Shown in pieces: positions 43,641 through 54,589 of a DNA stretch of 64,000 nucleotides (its first letter is position 1; each line of letters opens with the position of its first letter). The notes under the pieces are model-generated. The model saw nothing but the letters and a program-made list of their open reading frames with translations. It was not told where the DNA came from and ran no database searches. Source of the stretch: Asterella californica (taxonomy: Eukaryota > Streptophyta > Marchantiopsida > Marchantiales > Aytoniaceae); the NCBI GenBank assembly GCA_036924285.1, contig JAYKYS010000007.1, positions 7,564,001-7,628,000 of the forward strand, read 5' to 3'. A program made the translations under genes and the position numbers.

Positions 43641-44245
43641 AGTGATGACCATCACCAGCATTGAGGAGGTACCGAACGAGTACAAAGAAATCTGGAGTTT
43701 CCTTGCAGATGGATCTTTTCTAGAAGGTATGCATACTCGAGAACGTAATGCGTTGATCAAGAGATGCAAGTCTTACACCATGGTGGAAGGAATTTTATTT
43801 CATCAAGGAGTAGATGGATTACTAAGGAGAGCAGTTGGTCAGAAAGAAACGTTCAAGCTAATGCACGAGTTTCACGATGGCACTGTTTGCGGAGGTCATT
43901 TTGCTGGTAAGATAACAACTTTCAAGATTTTGGATGTGGGTTATCACTGGAGAGAGATTTTCAAAGAGTGTTTAGACTATTGCAAAACTTGTGACGTATG
44001 TCAAGCATTTGCTCTGAATTCTACTAGAACACCTCCGTTAAGATCAATTCCAGTATTAGGGCCGTTTGAGAAGTGGGGTATTGACTTTGTAGGTCCTCTT
44101 AATAAGACACCTCGAGGCAATAGATAGATTATAATCGTCACTGACTATTGTACCAAGTGGGTAGAGACTAGACTTTTGAGAAAGACTAATGAAACAGAAG
44201 TGGGTAGATTCTTATGGGAGAGGATCATCACAAGATTTGGATGTC
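43641..44245 (+). pseudogene. W integrase, N-terminal half
   Basis: Finger with HEFHDGTVCGGHF and CKTCDVC, then WGIDFVGPLNK (first catalytic Asp), a TAG at 44125, and TDYCTKWVETRLL. It ends at FGCQM, before the second Asp, at the junction with Y'. Confidence 0.78.
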
Positions 44246-44907
44246 AGATGATAAATGTTATAAGAATTTCTGTGAATGATGCAGAATTCAGAAAGGTGCA
44301 TTTTCAGGAGGCTGATGATACAGAGTACCAGCAAGAAGCGTTGGTTGCTGATACCAACACTGTTGAATTTGAGGATGAAGAAGCTGGCGATGAGAGTCCA
44401 GCTACTGATAGTGACTTCAGGAAGAGACATTGGGCTCGTGCTACGACTACTACACGAGTTCGCCTTGGAAGTCTTGAACATGTTGCTGCTTTGGTTTATC
44501 ACGATTCAGAGATCAACATCATGTCGCGAGAGGTGTATGAAAGAGGTCAGTGGTCTATCGAACTAAACCATGGTTGGGTGCTACGAGCTGCAAACAACCA
44601 GAAGGGTGAGTTATGCGACGCTTGTCCTAACGTGAGAGTGAAGCTAGGTGATGTGGAGGTAGATCAGCACTTCTTCGTGCAGTCTTCTGCTTCATATCTT
44701 GTGATTCTTGGTCAGCCTTATATCACTTCAGTTAGAATGGAGACCAAGGTGATGGATGACGAGTCTCACTATGCTAGGATTTGTAGTATAGATGATAGAC
44801 GTTCTGTGCAGTTCCTGACCGTTCGTACCAACCACGAACGAAACCGACAGACTTTGAGAGATTATCCTATCTGTAGGAGTACGGGTTTTCAAAAACCACT
44901 CTTGTAG
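44246..44907 (+). pseudogene. Y' linker end and protease, resumed after W
   Basis: Starts in the Y linker at VNDAEFRKVHFQEADD, then acidic EDEEAGDESPATDSD and the retropepsin-like part with VYHDSEINIM and DACPNVRVKLGDVEVDQ. The first about 45 residues of the missing linker were lost with the W end. Confidence 0.75.
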
Positions 44908-46440
44908 GACGGGATAACAAGAGTGATGATCTGCTACTACACAGAAGGCTGACGAAGAGGTTGCTCAAGATTCTGAGAACAGTTATACTGTACATAGTTA
45001 GAAATCTGGTCTGATGACTTTCAGTTCTGATGATTGGAGTGAGTTCACGCGAGTAGAGGATCTGATTGAGAAGAGTAGAAGGCAGATGGAGAAGTATGCA
45101 GCACATCTGCGTTGTACAAGAGTTCTGAATGAAGGTGAGATGATTTCTGATGTTTACGAAGAGTTTGTAGGTGTATAGTCTTTTGTTCGTTGGTTGGATG
45201 ATGTAGATAGGTTGATGGAGCAGATGGGAGGAAGGGTGATGATCCCCATCCACTCTCGTAAAGTCTACGAGGAAGTTGTCTCGTGCTTACAATCTCGTCC
45301 TCATCCGAGACTGGAGAGTGGATGGAAAGATGCAATCTGCTGGTGTGGCTCTCGTGAAGAAGCAGAGGTTCACACCAAATACAAAATTGTAGCGAAGAAG
45401 GTGAAACCAGTGGCGACCTAGTTACCAGTTGATTCACAACAGCAGATGGAGTTAGCGGTCACTGAACCTGTACTGAGAGATCCTAAACAGATAAGACACA
45501 AGTTTACTAAAGAGACACTCGAGCAGTTCCATATAGGAGGGGTAGCTTCTTGGCTGAAGTGGAGAAACGAGCTTTTGAGCAGATGATAGTTAGCCATGGT
45601 AAGGCATTTTCTTTCTCAGCTGGAGAGATTGGTTGCGTGGATCCTAGTGTGATAGCTCTGATGGTTATCTTCACTATTCCTCACGTACCTTAGGACTTGA
45701 AGCCGATTCTAGTCCCTCGTGCCTTACTACCGAAGGTGATTGAGTTACTAAAAGAGAGGATGAGGATGGGTATTCTTGAACCATCTATGGCTCCGTACTC
45801 TAGCCGATGGTTCACAATATCTAAGAAGACAGGAACTTTACGCTTCATCCAAGACTTACAGCTTGCCAACAACATCACAATTCAAACGTTGGAACATTAC
45901 CTGTGGTTGATGAAGTAGCTGAGGCATTTGCTGAGAGATCGATCTATCCTATTGGAGATCTGTTTTCAGATTACGATCAGTTTCAGCTTGCTTTGGAGAA
46001 TAGAGACTTGACTACCATGCGTACACCTTTGGGGATGATGCGGATGTGTACTCTTCCTCAGGATGCGATAAACTCAGTAGCTCATATGCAAAACGTGATC
46101 CATAAGGTGTTACGGGAGTTTGTACCTGAGATCACTATCCTATTTCTGGATGATATTCTCATGAAAGGCTGTCCGATGGAGGACAAAGACGAAGCTGTGA
46201 CTTCTAATGGTTGCAGAAAGTTCGTTGCAGACCATATTCGAGATGTGGAAAAGATTTCTGAGGCGCTTGGAAGAGGTACACCTCACTTTGTCAGGTACCA
46301 AATCTTGTTTTGGAATGTCAGAGATTGTGATGGTTGGTCACTTATGTAGTACTTTTGGGAGACGGCCGAATGTAGGTAGAAGAGACCAGAGAAGGTAGAT
46401 GCTATAGCAAGGATAACATACTGTACCAACATCACTGAGG
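44908..46440 (+). pseudogene. Y' reverse transcriptase region, broken
   Basis: Follows the Y arrangement: MEQMGGRVMIPIHSRKVYEE (45214 on), MGILEPSMAPYSSRWFTISKK (45768 on), DLFSDYDQFQLAL and FLDDILMKG. At least four stops and several frameshifts. Where Y has QGATN, this copy has QDAIN, a further mutation. Confidence 0.78.
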
Positions 46441-47223
46441 TTCGACGATTCTTAGGAGCTTGTGTGTTCTTTCGTGTGAGTATTCCTCATTATGTACACA
46501 TTGCCGAACCTCTGTATGCATTTTTTAGAAAAAAGAAGAGGTTTACTTGGCGGCAAGAACATCACGAGACGATGGAGCAGCTGAAAAAGATTCTGAAGTC
46601 TCCATCTATACTAAGGAGACTTAACTACGAGCGCGGAAGACCTATCATATTGACAGTTGACACGAGTCCAAAGACGATTGGATGAGCAATTGGTCAAGGA
46701 GACGCAAACGGTGTGCGGTTTGTTTCTAGGTTTGGAGCTCGAATCTTAACAGATAGACAACGTAACTATCCTCAAGTGAAGCGGTGAGTTGTGGGGAGCT
46801 GTTACTGCTATGAAGGTAGATCGAGAGTTCTTGATAGGTGCTCGTGTGATTGTAGAAACAGATTGTTTGTCTTTGCTTGGTATGATAACAAATTGCAATA
46901 CTCTAGACATAGCAATGCTATGATGGATTGCTTATATCCGGAGTCTGAACCCTGAGCTGAAACATATAACAAGGAAAGATAATCATGTTGCAGACATGTT
47001 ATCTAGGGCTCGTTATACAGATGAGGATGAGATGATTACAGAAGTCGAAGATGAAGAGAAGAGAGACGTTTGGTGCCAAGTTGGTCAGCAGACTTCATAC
47101 TTGGAACCACTACCGTTCAACGAGATGTTCTACACGGAGAATTTCCGTGATATTGGAATCTATCTGAGTTCATTATGCAGACGAGAAGGCTGGAGTGATG
47201 TAGAGTTCAAAGAGATCAGATGA
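46441..47223 (+). pseudogene. Y' RNase H region
   Basis: FRVSIPHYVHIAEPLYAF, LTVDTSPKTIG then a TGA, ETDCLSLLG and a changed DNHVADMLSRA; ends with the same PFNEMFYTENF block as Y. Confidence 0.75.
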
Positions 47224-47284
47224 AAGGTGTACGGTTACCTTCTACGTGAAGGTTATGTGAAAACGCCCGAAGAGAAGAGATGGG

Positions 47285-48520
47285 ATGCTTGCTAGAGTGG
47301 TGGATGATCAACCGACGAAGCTGAATCTGCTTAAGGAGTTTCATGACACCTTGTGGGCTAGACACCGTGGAGTTTGGGCTACGTACACGAAGATGAAAGA
47401 GCGATACTGGTGGAAGGGTTTGTATCAAGACGTAGTGGATTTTGTTGGGTCGTGTCTGCACTGCCAGTTCTACTCTAAAGTCCGTTACAGAGATGGACTT
47501 GTATCTACTTATCCACCTAGTTTTCATTTTTTATGAGTCCTTGATCTTGTGATGATGCCGTCGAGACTATGGGGAATGCATTACTTAGTGTTGGCTCGAG
47601 AAGATCTCTCCAACTACGTGGAGGGACGAGCACTACGAACGAAGATTACAGAGAACATATGTAGATTCGTACTGGAAGATATCATCTGTCGTTATGGATC
47701 TGTTGGAAGATTACGAGCAGATAGGGATGAGTTGAGAGGTGCATAAGCGAAAGAGTTCTTTGCTCGTTATGGAGTAAAGCTTCGACTTACTACTGCCATG
47801 AATCCAGAAGGCATTGGTAAGAGTGAACGAGGACACCCTTCTATTGTTCACGCTTTAATGAAAGCATGTGATGGTAGGCCTAGAGAATGGCCGAGATTAC
47901 TTCCATTTGCTTTGTGGATTGAGAGAACTACACACTGTACTACGATTGGTTATATGCCAGTTGAGCTTATGTTGGGGTAGAAGCCAATCATGTCTGCTGA
48001 GGAGGACTTTCTTACGTGAGCTACGTTACCGTGGGAAGATGTTATAGATCATACTTCACTCCTTGCTTTACAAACTAGGCAGTTGGAGCGAAGGGAGGAG
48101 GATCTTGCTGAGGCGCAAGAGAAGCTGAAGGTGGTTCGAGTCAGAAACAAAGAGCGTTACGACAAGACTCATCGATTACGACCAAAGTCAATACGTGTTG
48201 GTGATTGGGTTCTAGTGTATGATAGCACGCTGGAGAACAAGCATTCTACACTTCGTAAGTTCTCGCGAAGATGGTTCGGGTCTTATGTTGTGCTAGATGT
48301 GTATGAGAATACCACTTATAGTTTACGTGAGCTAGATGGTACTCCGTTGAAACTATCTGTGGTTGGCAAACGAGTGAAGTTGTTCAAACAACGTGGAGGA
48401 TCAGTAGATTTGTTCAACTTTTTGGAGTTTGAGCAGAGGATGACGAGAGACGAAGACGAGGTTACTGAAGAGGCTGAGGCGGAGGAGAGTGATGATGATG
48501 AAGAGCAGACTGAAGGATGA
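47285..48520 (+). pseudogene. Y' integrase
   Basis: Finger H-H-C-C retained (FHDTLWARH, CLHCQ). The core has a stop in place of Trp before the first Asp (stop-VLDLVMMP), RADRDE and GIGKSERG. C-terminal RRWFGSYVVLDVY (GPY changed to GSY) and an acidic Glu/Asp tail. Pieces: 47285-47536, 47549-47746, 47798-47980, 48083-48520. Confidence 0.8.
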
Positions 48521-48554
48521 AGAGGTTGGTACATATCGGAGGATGTGCAGGTTT

Positions 48555-48566
48555 AGAGGGGGTGGA
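48555..48566 (+). other. Polypurine tract of Y'
   Basis: AGAGGGGGTGGA immediately before the 3' LTR, identical to that of Y. Confidence 0.85.
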
Positions 48567-49945
48567 TGTCGTGATGTGAATTGTTTCACTTAGTGAATAA
48601 TTCACCTCTCAGTTAGAAGTTAGTCTCTCTAAACGAAGTTAAGACCTCAGAGAAGTCGATTCTGAAGAAAGTGAGCATTTGAAAATCAGAAAAAACCACT
48701 GCGTAGGTCTCGTCACGCTGATCACCGTGGTATGTTCAAAAGTTACAAACAGAGTTGCAAGTAGAAAGTTACTTCGAGTTTTTCTACAAGATTTCTGATA
48801 CCGGGAAATTTACCATAAATCTGAATGAGTTCGAAAAATATGTTTTAGATTTTTCTCATGTAGATTGTAGTATGCAGTAATTTTTTGCATCCGAAATGCA
48901 CAAAAAGAGCATGTCTAGAGAAAGTTATGGCACTTCGTGTTAGCAAAGGAAAGATGAAATACCGTAGTTTTCTAGCATATCAGCTTAGAAACTGATCTCT
49001 AGAACCAGTTGTGAGATAAGCTTCTGTGGTGTAGCTGAGAAACTTGTAGGGAGGAGGTCTCCGGATCAAATCTCTTCATACTCACAATCGGCTTGGAGTA
49101 GGTTGGCCCCTTCGGGAGAATATGAGAGGCACCAAGTTGCCTAGAGGTGGGACAACAGATGTCCTTTAAACGTACAATGAATGCGGGATGCCTCCGTCTA
49201 TCTCTGCACTAGTGCAGTCACCTGGTGTGGATGCTAGAGGGAGTTTACCACAGGATTTCGAAATAGACCTTATGCTAGAGGACTAAGCTCGCCTTCGGGT
49301 TGTCGGGGTCACTAGTACGAATTCGCCACCGGATTTCGAAATGGACCCTATGCTAGAGGACTAAGCTCGCCTTCGGGTTGTCACGATCACTAGTACGAAT
49401 TCGGTTGCAGCCTTCTAAGTCTTGGGGTAGCGAGATGGCATCAAAGATACTCCAGGTAGATATCAAATCTTTTGTAGAAAAATGTACATCTCGTCATATT
49501 ATTCACTTGGGTCGAAAAATCAAGTGAAACTGATACCTGAGATGATACTTACGGTATTTCAAAGTTTAAGGGGGCCGGAGAACGACAACAGCTGTAACTC
49601 GGGCTCCACGTGTCAGAACGAGTTGATTCTGCTGGCCAGAGGTAGCCGTGATGGAGTTACTTCTGGTGAAGGTGTTGGATGCTGACTGTAGAGCCGAATC
49701 GGTGGCATTTCAAAGTTTAAGGAGGCTAGAGAACGACAACAGCTATAACTCGGGCTCCACGTGTCAGGACGAGGTGATTCTGATGACCAGAGGTAGCCGG
49801 AATTACTTCGAGTGGAGGTGTTAGATGCTGACTGTATAGCCAAATCGGTGACGGTCCGTACAGATGAACCTGCGAAGGCTTGTGAATTAGTCTTCTTACG
49901 TGTAGATTTATTATCAATGATTTATTTTTCTACTGTCATCTGTTG
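48567..49945 (+). repeat. 3' LTR of Y', 3' truncated
   Basis: Starts TGTCGTGATG. Stops at about 49945, in the CATCTGTT word, where FCP1-like sequence begins. It holds the 151-bp duplication (49555-49852). Confidence 0.8.
49248..49403 (+). repeat. 78-bp tandem duplication in the Y' 3' LTR
   Basis: Two units starting at the CCAC.GGATTTCG word with the shared GAGGACTAAGCTCGCCTTCG block. The 5' LTR has one unit, so this duplication arose after insertion. Confidence 0.8.
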
Positions 49946-50360
49946 AAAATCTTGACAGCATATCTCCATGAACTCTTTAACTCCTTTTCGTGCCACGTAG
50001 AATAAATCCTTTTTGGCACTCTCAACTTGGTAACCTCTCTCTTTAGCTCATTGGAGCTCTAAGTCATTACGTCTAGTTCTTATCAACAACCCGTTCAGAT
50101 CTAGAATCAGCGTCTTCCTCCTGATCACAGTAGGATCTGTCAATCTGGGATAGAAGAATTTGGAAGAACGAAGCCGAGTGACATCCGTTTTTAACCTCTC
50201 CAACTCCTCTTCCTGTAGTTGTAGTCCTTCGTACATGTCTTCTTCTCTCTGGCTCGCTTCTGTTATTCAGAGGTTCAAAGTTTCTTCTTCTTCTTTTTTC
50301 ATCGCAAGCCGAGCATCTAAATCTTCCTCCTCTTTCCTCTTGTTCAAAAGAGTCTTCGAT
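49946..50360 (-). pseudogene. FCP1/NIF-type phosphatase-like gene, N-terminal fragment
   Basis: The minus strand reads a Glu/Lys-rich, coiled-coil-like start (REEDMYEGLQLQEEELERL) and then DPTVIRRKTLILDLNGLL. The last part is the phosphatase motif I of plant FCP1-like proteins (DLDG/T in active members, DLNG here). After an in-frame TGA comes ARKGVKEFMEICCQDF, which fits the next conserved helix of this HAD fold. The sequence ends against the Y' LTR. An in-frame stop also lies upstream near 50262. The domain continues in protein order in the separate plus-strand fragment at 52143. Asn in the second motif position would predict a catalytically dead protein. Confidence 0.6.
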
Positions 50361-50429
50361 TCTCCTACATCGCATCGATGTATAAAGTTTAGGAAGTATG
50401 CATGTTCGATGCGATGTTTATGAAGTAAA

Positions 50430-50850
50430 AGACCTCAGTGCGATCTCAGCCCCGTCGCTCTGCGCTGTGGAGAGACCGTGCACAGTGCGACACAGGGCTC
50501 TCGTTGCACGGAGCGCCGCCTTAAGCTCGCGCGCTCAGTGCGACCTGTAGACGGTCGCACTGAGCACGCTTGCTTACCTATCACATTTCACAAAGTGTTC
50601 AGTGTGACGTAGAGCCGCACGCTAAGTGCGACAGGTACACGGTCGCACTGAGCGCGAGTCCTTAAATGTTCTTGCTGACGTAACTGCTCCATGCGACACC
50701 ATGCCTGTCGCACTGAGAAAAATGTTTAGTGCGACGTGCGACTAAACACCTTAAGGCCGCGCTCAGTGCGACCAGGCTATTGTCGCAATGGCCGTGCAGC
50801 ACTTGATAGTCCAGTGCGATCTCAGGTCCGTCTACTGTGCTATCAGGACC
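50430..50850. repeat. GC-rich hairpin repeat array A
   Basis: Degenerate array whose core CAGTGCGAC or its inverse GTCGCACTG occurs about ten times in 420 bp. Cores often stand in inverted pairs around a 10-20 base spacer. Same family as array B (52989-53350). No coding sense. Confidence 0.85.
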
Positions 50851-50929
50851 ATCGAACAACAACAACACTACATCGAGCGAACACTAAACAGAGATTTCAC
50901 TCAACTTTACACACGTAACTCAAGCAAGA

Positions 50930-51910
50930 GATTTTACAGAACTTTACATAGATAGCCAAAGTAACTCAAACAAGCAAATAATACACAAGTAAAGAGAAAA
51001 CAGGTACCTCTATCATCGTGGACTACGTCAAGCTCAACACCAAGCTCATACTGGTGGATATTTGGATGAGGAGTACTCTCTTGTAGTTCGTGTTCAATGG
51101 AGAATACTAACGCCTCCTCGCTCAAGATATCCAAGTGTCGCATGAGATGGGTTAAAGTCATCCCGCAGAAAGTTTCTACAGATACTCCTTTCCTCTGTTC
51201 TCGTATGTGCTTTGCAGATGCAACACTTCTGCCTCCAGATTCTCGAACATGAACAAAGATCAATCATAATCCTTATCTTCTCTTTCCACTTTAGATTTCA
51301 CGTACAAAGCAAGTTGACCTGTAACAGCTTTAGGCCTTCTTCTCGCCAGGGAACCGCATTCAAGCACTGAAAAGCAGATCTCCATCCCTCGAAAGCACAT
51401 TCTCTTGCAAAGTATCTTTTCCCCACTTTATCATACTCAGGAAACCAATCGTCTATTCGAACATGTCTTACGAAGGGGGTAACATCACAGATCCTTCAGG
51501 AATAACAAAGGCTTCCTCGATTAAGTCAAGGGTCAACTTGAACTCTCGATCTCCAATTTTGACCATTCGTGTTGCTGCATTATAGGATTGGATGAAAGCC
51601 ACACAAAGTCCAATCTGACATAAACAAACATTACACATTACAATAAATAAAATTATAACCAACCAGCACCCAATACTTAACTTGAGTAATACTTAACTTG
51701 AGTTTACTTAGGTTGAGATTACACTTGAGCTTAAACTGTAAATGAGGGACTAATGGCAGAGTACTTACGTCAGGCCGAGGAAACTCGAACGAGAAAGCGA
51801 TCAATAATCCCAGCTTCTCTAGCTCTTCCTCGGATTTCACTCAAGGCTTGACTGATAGCTTCTTTATCCATCCATTGCCAAACGATACTTCGATGTACAT
51901 CGTGTTAGGA
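50930..51910 (-). pseudogene. Degenerate spliced gene of unknown function
   Basis: The minus strand shows plausible exons: one ending EFPRPD at a GTAAGT (51769), and one after a TGTCAG acceptor beginning IGLCVAFIQSYNAATRMVKIGDREFKLTL and continuing, after a frameshift, with FVRHVRIDDWFPEYDKVGKRYF. Another exon (51215-51010) reads ETFCGMTLTHLMRHLDIL and ends at a GTACCT donor. The AATRMVKIGDREFKLTLDLIEE block resembles the start of plant transposon-associated protein domains, but I do not recognise the family. In-frame stops make a working product unlikely. Confidence 0.4.
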
Positions 51911-52054
51911 AGTAAACGTAATTAAAAAAGGTCCTTCTTCTCGCGGTGCCATACTTGTACCACTCACTACACATATATGCTAGACTCGTTCACTGCAAGC
52001 TAATACATGCCAGACTTCTTCACTACAAGCTGGCTTCGTACTTACTCGAAGAGA

Positions 52055-52142
52055 TCACTCTGATAAGAACAACAGAAGTGAGTTTGTCAGTTTTGATAAG
52101 AAAAACAGAAGCGAGTATGTCAGTTTTGATAAGAAAAACGAT
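52055..52142 (+). repeat. 34-bp tandem repeat, about 2.6 copies
   Basis: Unit GTCAGTTTTGATAAGAAAAA plus CAGAAGYGAGT. It lies directly before the FCP1-like exon and may mark a rearrangement point. Confidence 0.85.
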
Positions 52143-52855
52143 ATTGACATCTAAAACTCTTAGCAACTGCAACGCCCTCCTTCGATCCATGGAGACCAAA
52201 AAGTACTTGCTTATAGAGATCGCTTCGGACCAGGTAACTGCAAACAAACTCAATGCTATTAAAATCATTTTAGATGTTCTCCGTTTTCACTTTGTTTCTA
52301 ATTACTTCCTCGCATTAATCGTACTATACAGATCTTCACTTTGTTTCGATCTTCACTTTATTTCTATTTACCTTCTCGCATTACTGTACTATGCAGATCT
52401 GTAGAATCTTCGGACAACCCATGTGTACTCGTTTCAAGACTACCAGAGAAGCTGCCACTGATAATTACTTGTATTTAAAGGATTTTTCTCGACTGTTCAC
52501 GTTTAACTTATGTACACGAGATGTGTTGTTGATAGATGATTCTCCCGAGAAGAATAGTACTAATCATCCATACAACGCAATCCATCCCCCTTCTTTCATG
52601 CCTGAGTCAGGTGACATGGACAGAGATGATTATCTCATGAATGTACTCTTACCATGGTTGAAATCATGGGCAAGCAGCACCCAAGATACCCCAGGTTATG
52701 TGGCTGCCAAGTATAGACAGGCTTTTGAAAGAGATCCTTATCCCGCTCTTAAGAACTACTGGGGCACTATGTCACAGGAGGAAATCAACTTGATTTGGCG
52801 TTCTTGCAGTGTCGTTCAAGCTACCGACTTTATGGAGAAATTAAAATCAAGTTAA
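52143..52855 (+). pseudogene. FCP1/NIF-type phosphatase-like gene, C-terminal fragment
   Basis: Exon 52143-52238 reads LTSKTLSNCNALLRSMETKK and ends DQ at a GTAACT donor. The next exon starts after TATGCAG at about 52397 (ICRIFG) and includes CTRDVLLIDDSPEKN, the conserved second Asp-Asp motif of this family, followed by HPYNAIHPPSF. It ends at TAA 52853. It has no start codon of its own and follows in protein order from the minus-strand fragment at 49946. The acidic phosphatase motif is complete here, so the split is the main defect. Confidence 0.65.
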
Positions 52856-52988
52856 TAAAGTGTGTTGTTTTCTGATTTGGTTAAACTCTTCTCTCCGAAC
52901 CCAACGTGACGAAATCTATTTTTTTACTGTTAAACTCTTCTCCCAACCCCAACAGCTCAAAATACCCTTGTCATCTCTTAGCCTAGAT

Positions 52989-53350
52989 CGCAGTTAACCT
53001 CGCGCGCTCAGTGCGACCGATCCAGGATCGCACTGAGTGCGAATCTCTGACCGGTCGCACTTAGCCTACGCGATCGAGGTAAAGAGCTCGCACTGAGGCA
53101 CTATGATCAGGTCTAGGTCGCACTGAGTCTAGGTGATCGCAGTTAAAGCCTCGCGCTCAATGCGATCGGTCCAAGATCGCACTAAGCAAACAATCTCTAA
53201 CCAGTCGCACTGAGCCTACGCGATGGCAGTTAAGGCCTCGCGCTCAGTACGACCAGTCTACGATCGCACTGAGCGCGAGTCCCTACCCGCTCGCACTAGC
53301 ATAGGCCATAAGGTCTTGTATAAAGTTGCGATCAGTGCGACCGGTCTCAG
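52989..53350. repeat. GC-rich hairpin repeat array B
   Basis: About four units of roughly 75-90 bp with the pattern GATCGCAGTTAA.GCCTCGCGCTCAGTGCGACCG, then a spacer, then CGCACTGAG...AATCTCTGACC.GTCGCACTGAGCCTAC. Each unit can fold into one or two hairpins. Its relation to array A is by shared core and by CTCGCGCTCAGTGCGACC-type stretches. Confidence 0.85.
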
Positions 53351-53573
53351 TGCAAACTCTTCTCCCCGTTGTAAAATAGAATATTTCATCATTGGAATTG
53401 TAGACACGGGAGAGAAGGAGGGAAGTAAACACTAGAGGGAGATAACGTGACACAGAGTTCCTTACACAGAATATACACAATAGGCGAAGACTGCCATCTC
53501 TATTCATTCAAAATGTAACAATACATATTGACTGTATGTATTAGCATATTACAGTCCATCATGACGATCACCG

Positions 53574-54347
53574 TCACCACTTCAATATAGCAAAAGTGAA
53601 CATAACCATCGATAATAACACGGTCATAGATCCCACTGAAAACCCCACAGAAAAACCACTCTTATAATCATGAGAATTCGTTACTTTATCTCTCTGTCTC
53701 TCTTCTGCATGTACTTGATGTGTCTCGTCTCCACGAAAGTTGATGTCCGGCTTCGGCGTGGTGCTTGTGCTCGACCCGGGTATAACACACTGGGTAGGAA
53801 TGAGAATTCGAGTAGTAGACACGCGCCTTTCTGAAACTGGAAGAGACGAAGAGACACCGAATAACTGTCTTTTTCCACATGGTTGTGCTTGGTCGATCCG
53901 AATATATTTTCCTCCTACAACTTTACTTGTCACAATGGTAAAATGACAGTCCTAGTGCTGACTAACGATCCGGTCCATCAAAACATTGTCATCTCCGCGT
54001 AATTCCAGTAGACTATAAGCCGAGGCACTTATGCCTAGAAAATCTCTCTCAGCTTCCCATGCTATGGCCCACGCGTTGGCACTTTCATCCGCTATCAGAA
54101 GCTGCAATCTGAAACATTTTATCGAGGACAGGCGCTCATTTTTACATCTCGAACAAAACAACCCACATAACTTTTTGCTGCATCTGTCGCATCCGTCATA
54201 TGTCTTGAATCCACTTTCCGCATACGCTAAGACCGAAACCTTCAATAATAGATGAGAGCAACACATATTAGTTTCCAAGCAGTCCACCAAGTACTGCAAA
54301 TTACGTCTCCCGTAGCTGCTCACTGTAGCAGAAGAACAAAACATCAC
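53574..54347 (-). pseudogene. RPA1-like C-terminal domain (zinc finger and OB fold) with a tail anchor
   Basis: ORF 53952-54347 reads SHLLLKVSVLAYAESG, zinc site CDRCSKKLCGLFCSRC (CX2CX8CX2C) and LLIADESANAWAIAWEAERDFLGISA. This is the pattern of DNA-binding domain C of replication protein A1 and of MEIOB-like proteins. After a TAG at 53952 the same frame goes on (FTIVTSKVVGGKYIRIDQAQ), which fits the last OB strands. It ends with a hydrophobic segment (VGSMTVLLSMVMFTFAILKW), a possible membrane tail. The in-frame stop and lack of other RPA domains suggest a fragment, unless the TAG lies in an unseen intron. Confidence 0.5.
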
Positions 54348-54493
54348 TGAAGATCATACTGCAAAACGCAATACCAAGTTGTATTAGCGAAAGCTCGATG
54401 TTAACGCACAGTGCGAGTGTGTTGTGAAGTCTCACATTGCGCGCATTGTGAGACTATTGACCACCACGTTTCTGAGCACATCTGAGAAAATTG

Positions 54494-54589
54494 ACAATTT
54501 GTTGTTAAACTGTGCCTAATTCAAAATGAACGGAGAACGGACAAATTTCTTGTTAAATTGTGCCTAATTCAAATGAACGGAGAACGGAC
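54494..54589. repeat. 48-bp direct duplication
   Basis: Two units of CAATTTGTTGTTAAACTGTGC...GAACGGAGAACGGA, then a third partial GGAGAACGG. Noncoding. Confidence 0.85.

Larger units (their letters stand above)
37545..44245 (+). mobile_element. Gypsy element W (Athila-like), 3' truncated, nested in Y'
   Basis: Has a 5' LTR, primer site, extra upstream ORFs, gag, protease, RT, RNase H and the first half of integrase, all on the plus strand and all broken. It stops within the integrase core (FGCQM) at about 44245, where Y' sequence resumes at VNDAEF. The W 3' end, its 3' LTR and about 130 bp of Y' are missing: a deletion after insertion. Confidence 0.85.
34434..49945 (+). mobile_element. Gypsy element Y' (decayed, plus strand), carrying nested W
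   Basis: Same family and gene order as Y but opposite orientation, so the two 5' ends face each other across about 1.1 kb of X'. Both LTRs are incomplete: the 5' LTR lacks its start and the 3' LTR is cut at about 49945. The body is interrupted at 37545-44245 by element W. Every gene has several stops or frameshifts. Confidence 0.85.

Noticed and set aside
50430..53350. CRISPR-like array
   Set aside because: Units are degenerate and palindromic, with no uniform spacers, in a plant nuclear context beside spliced genes.
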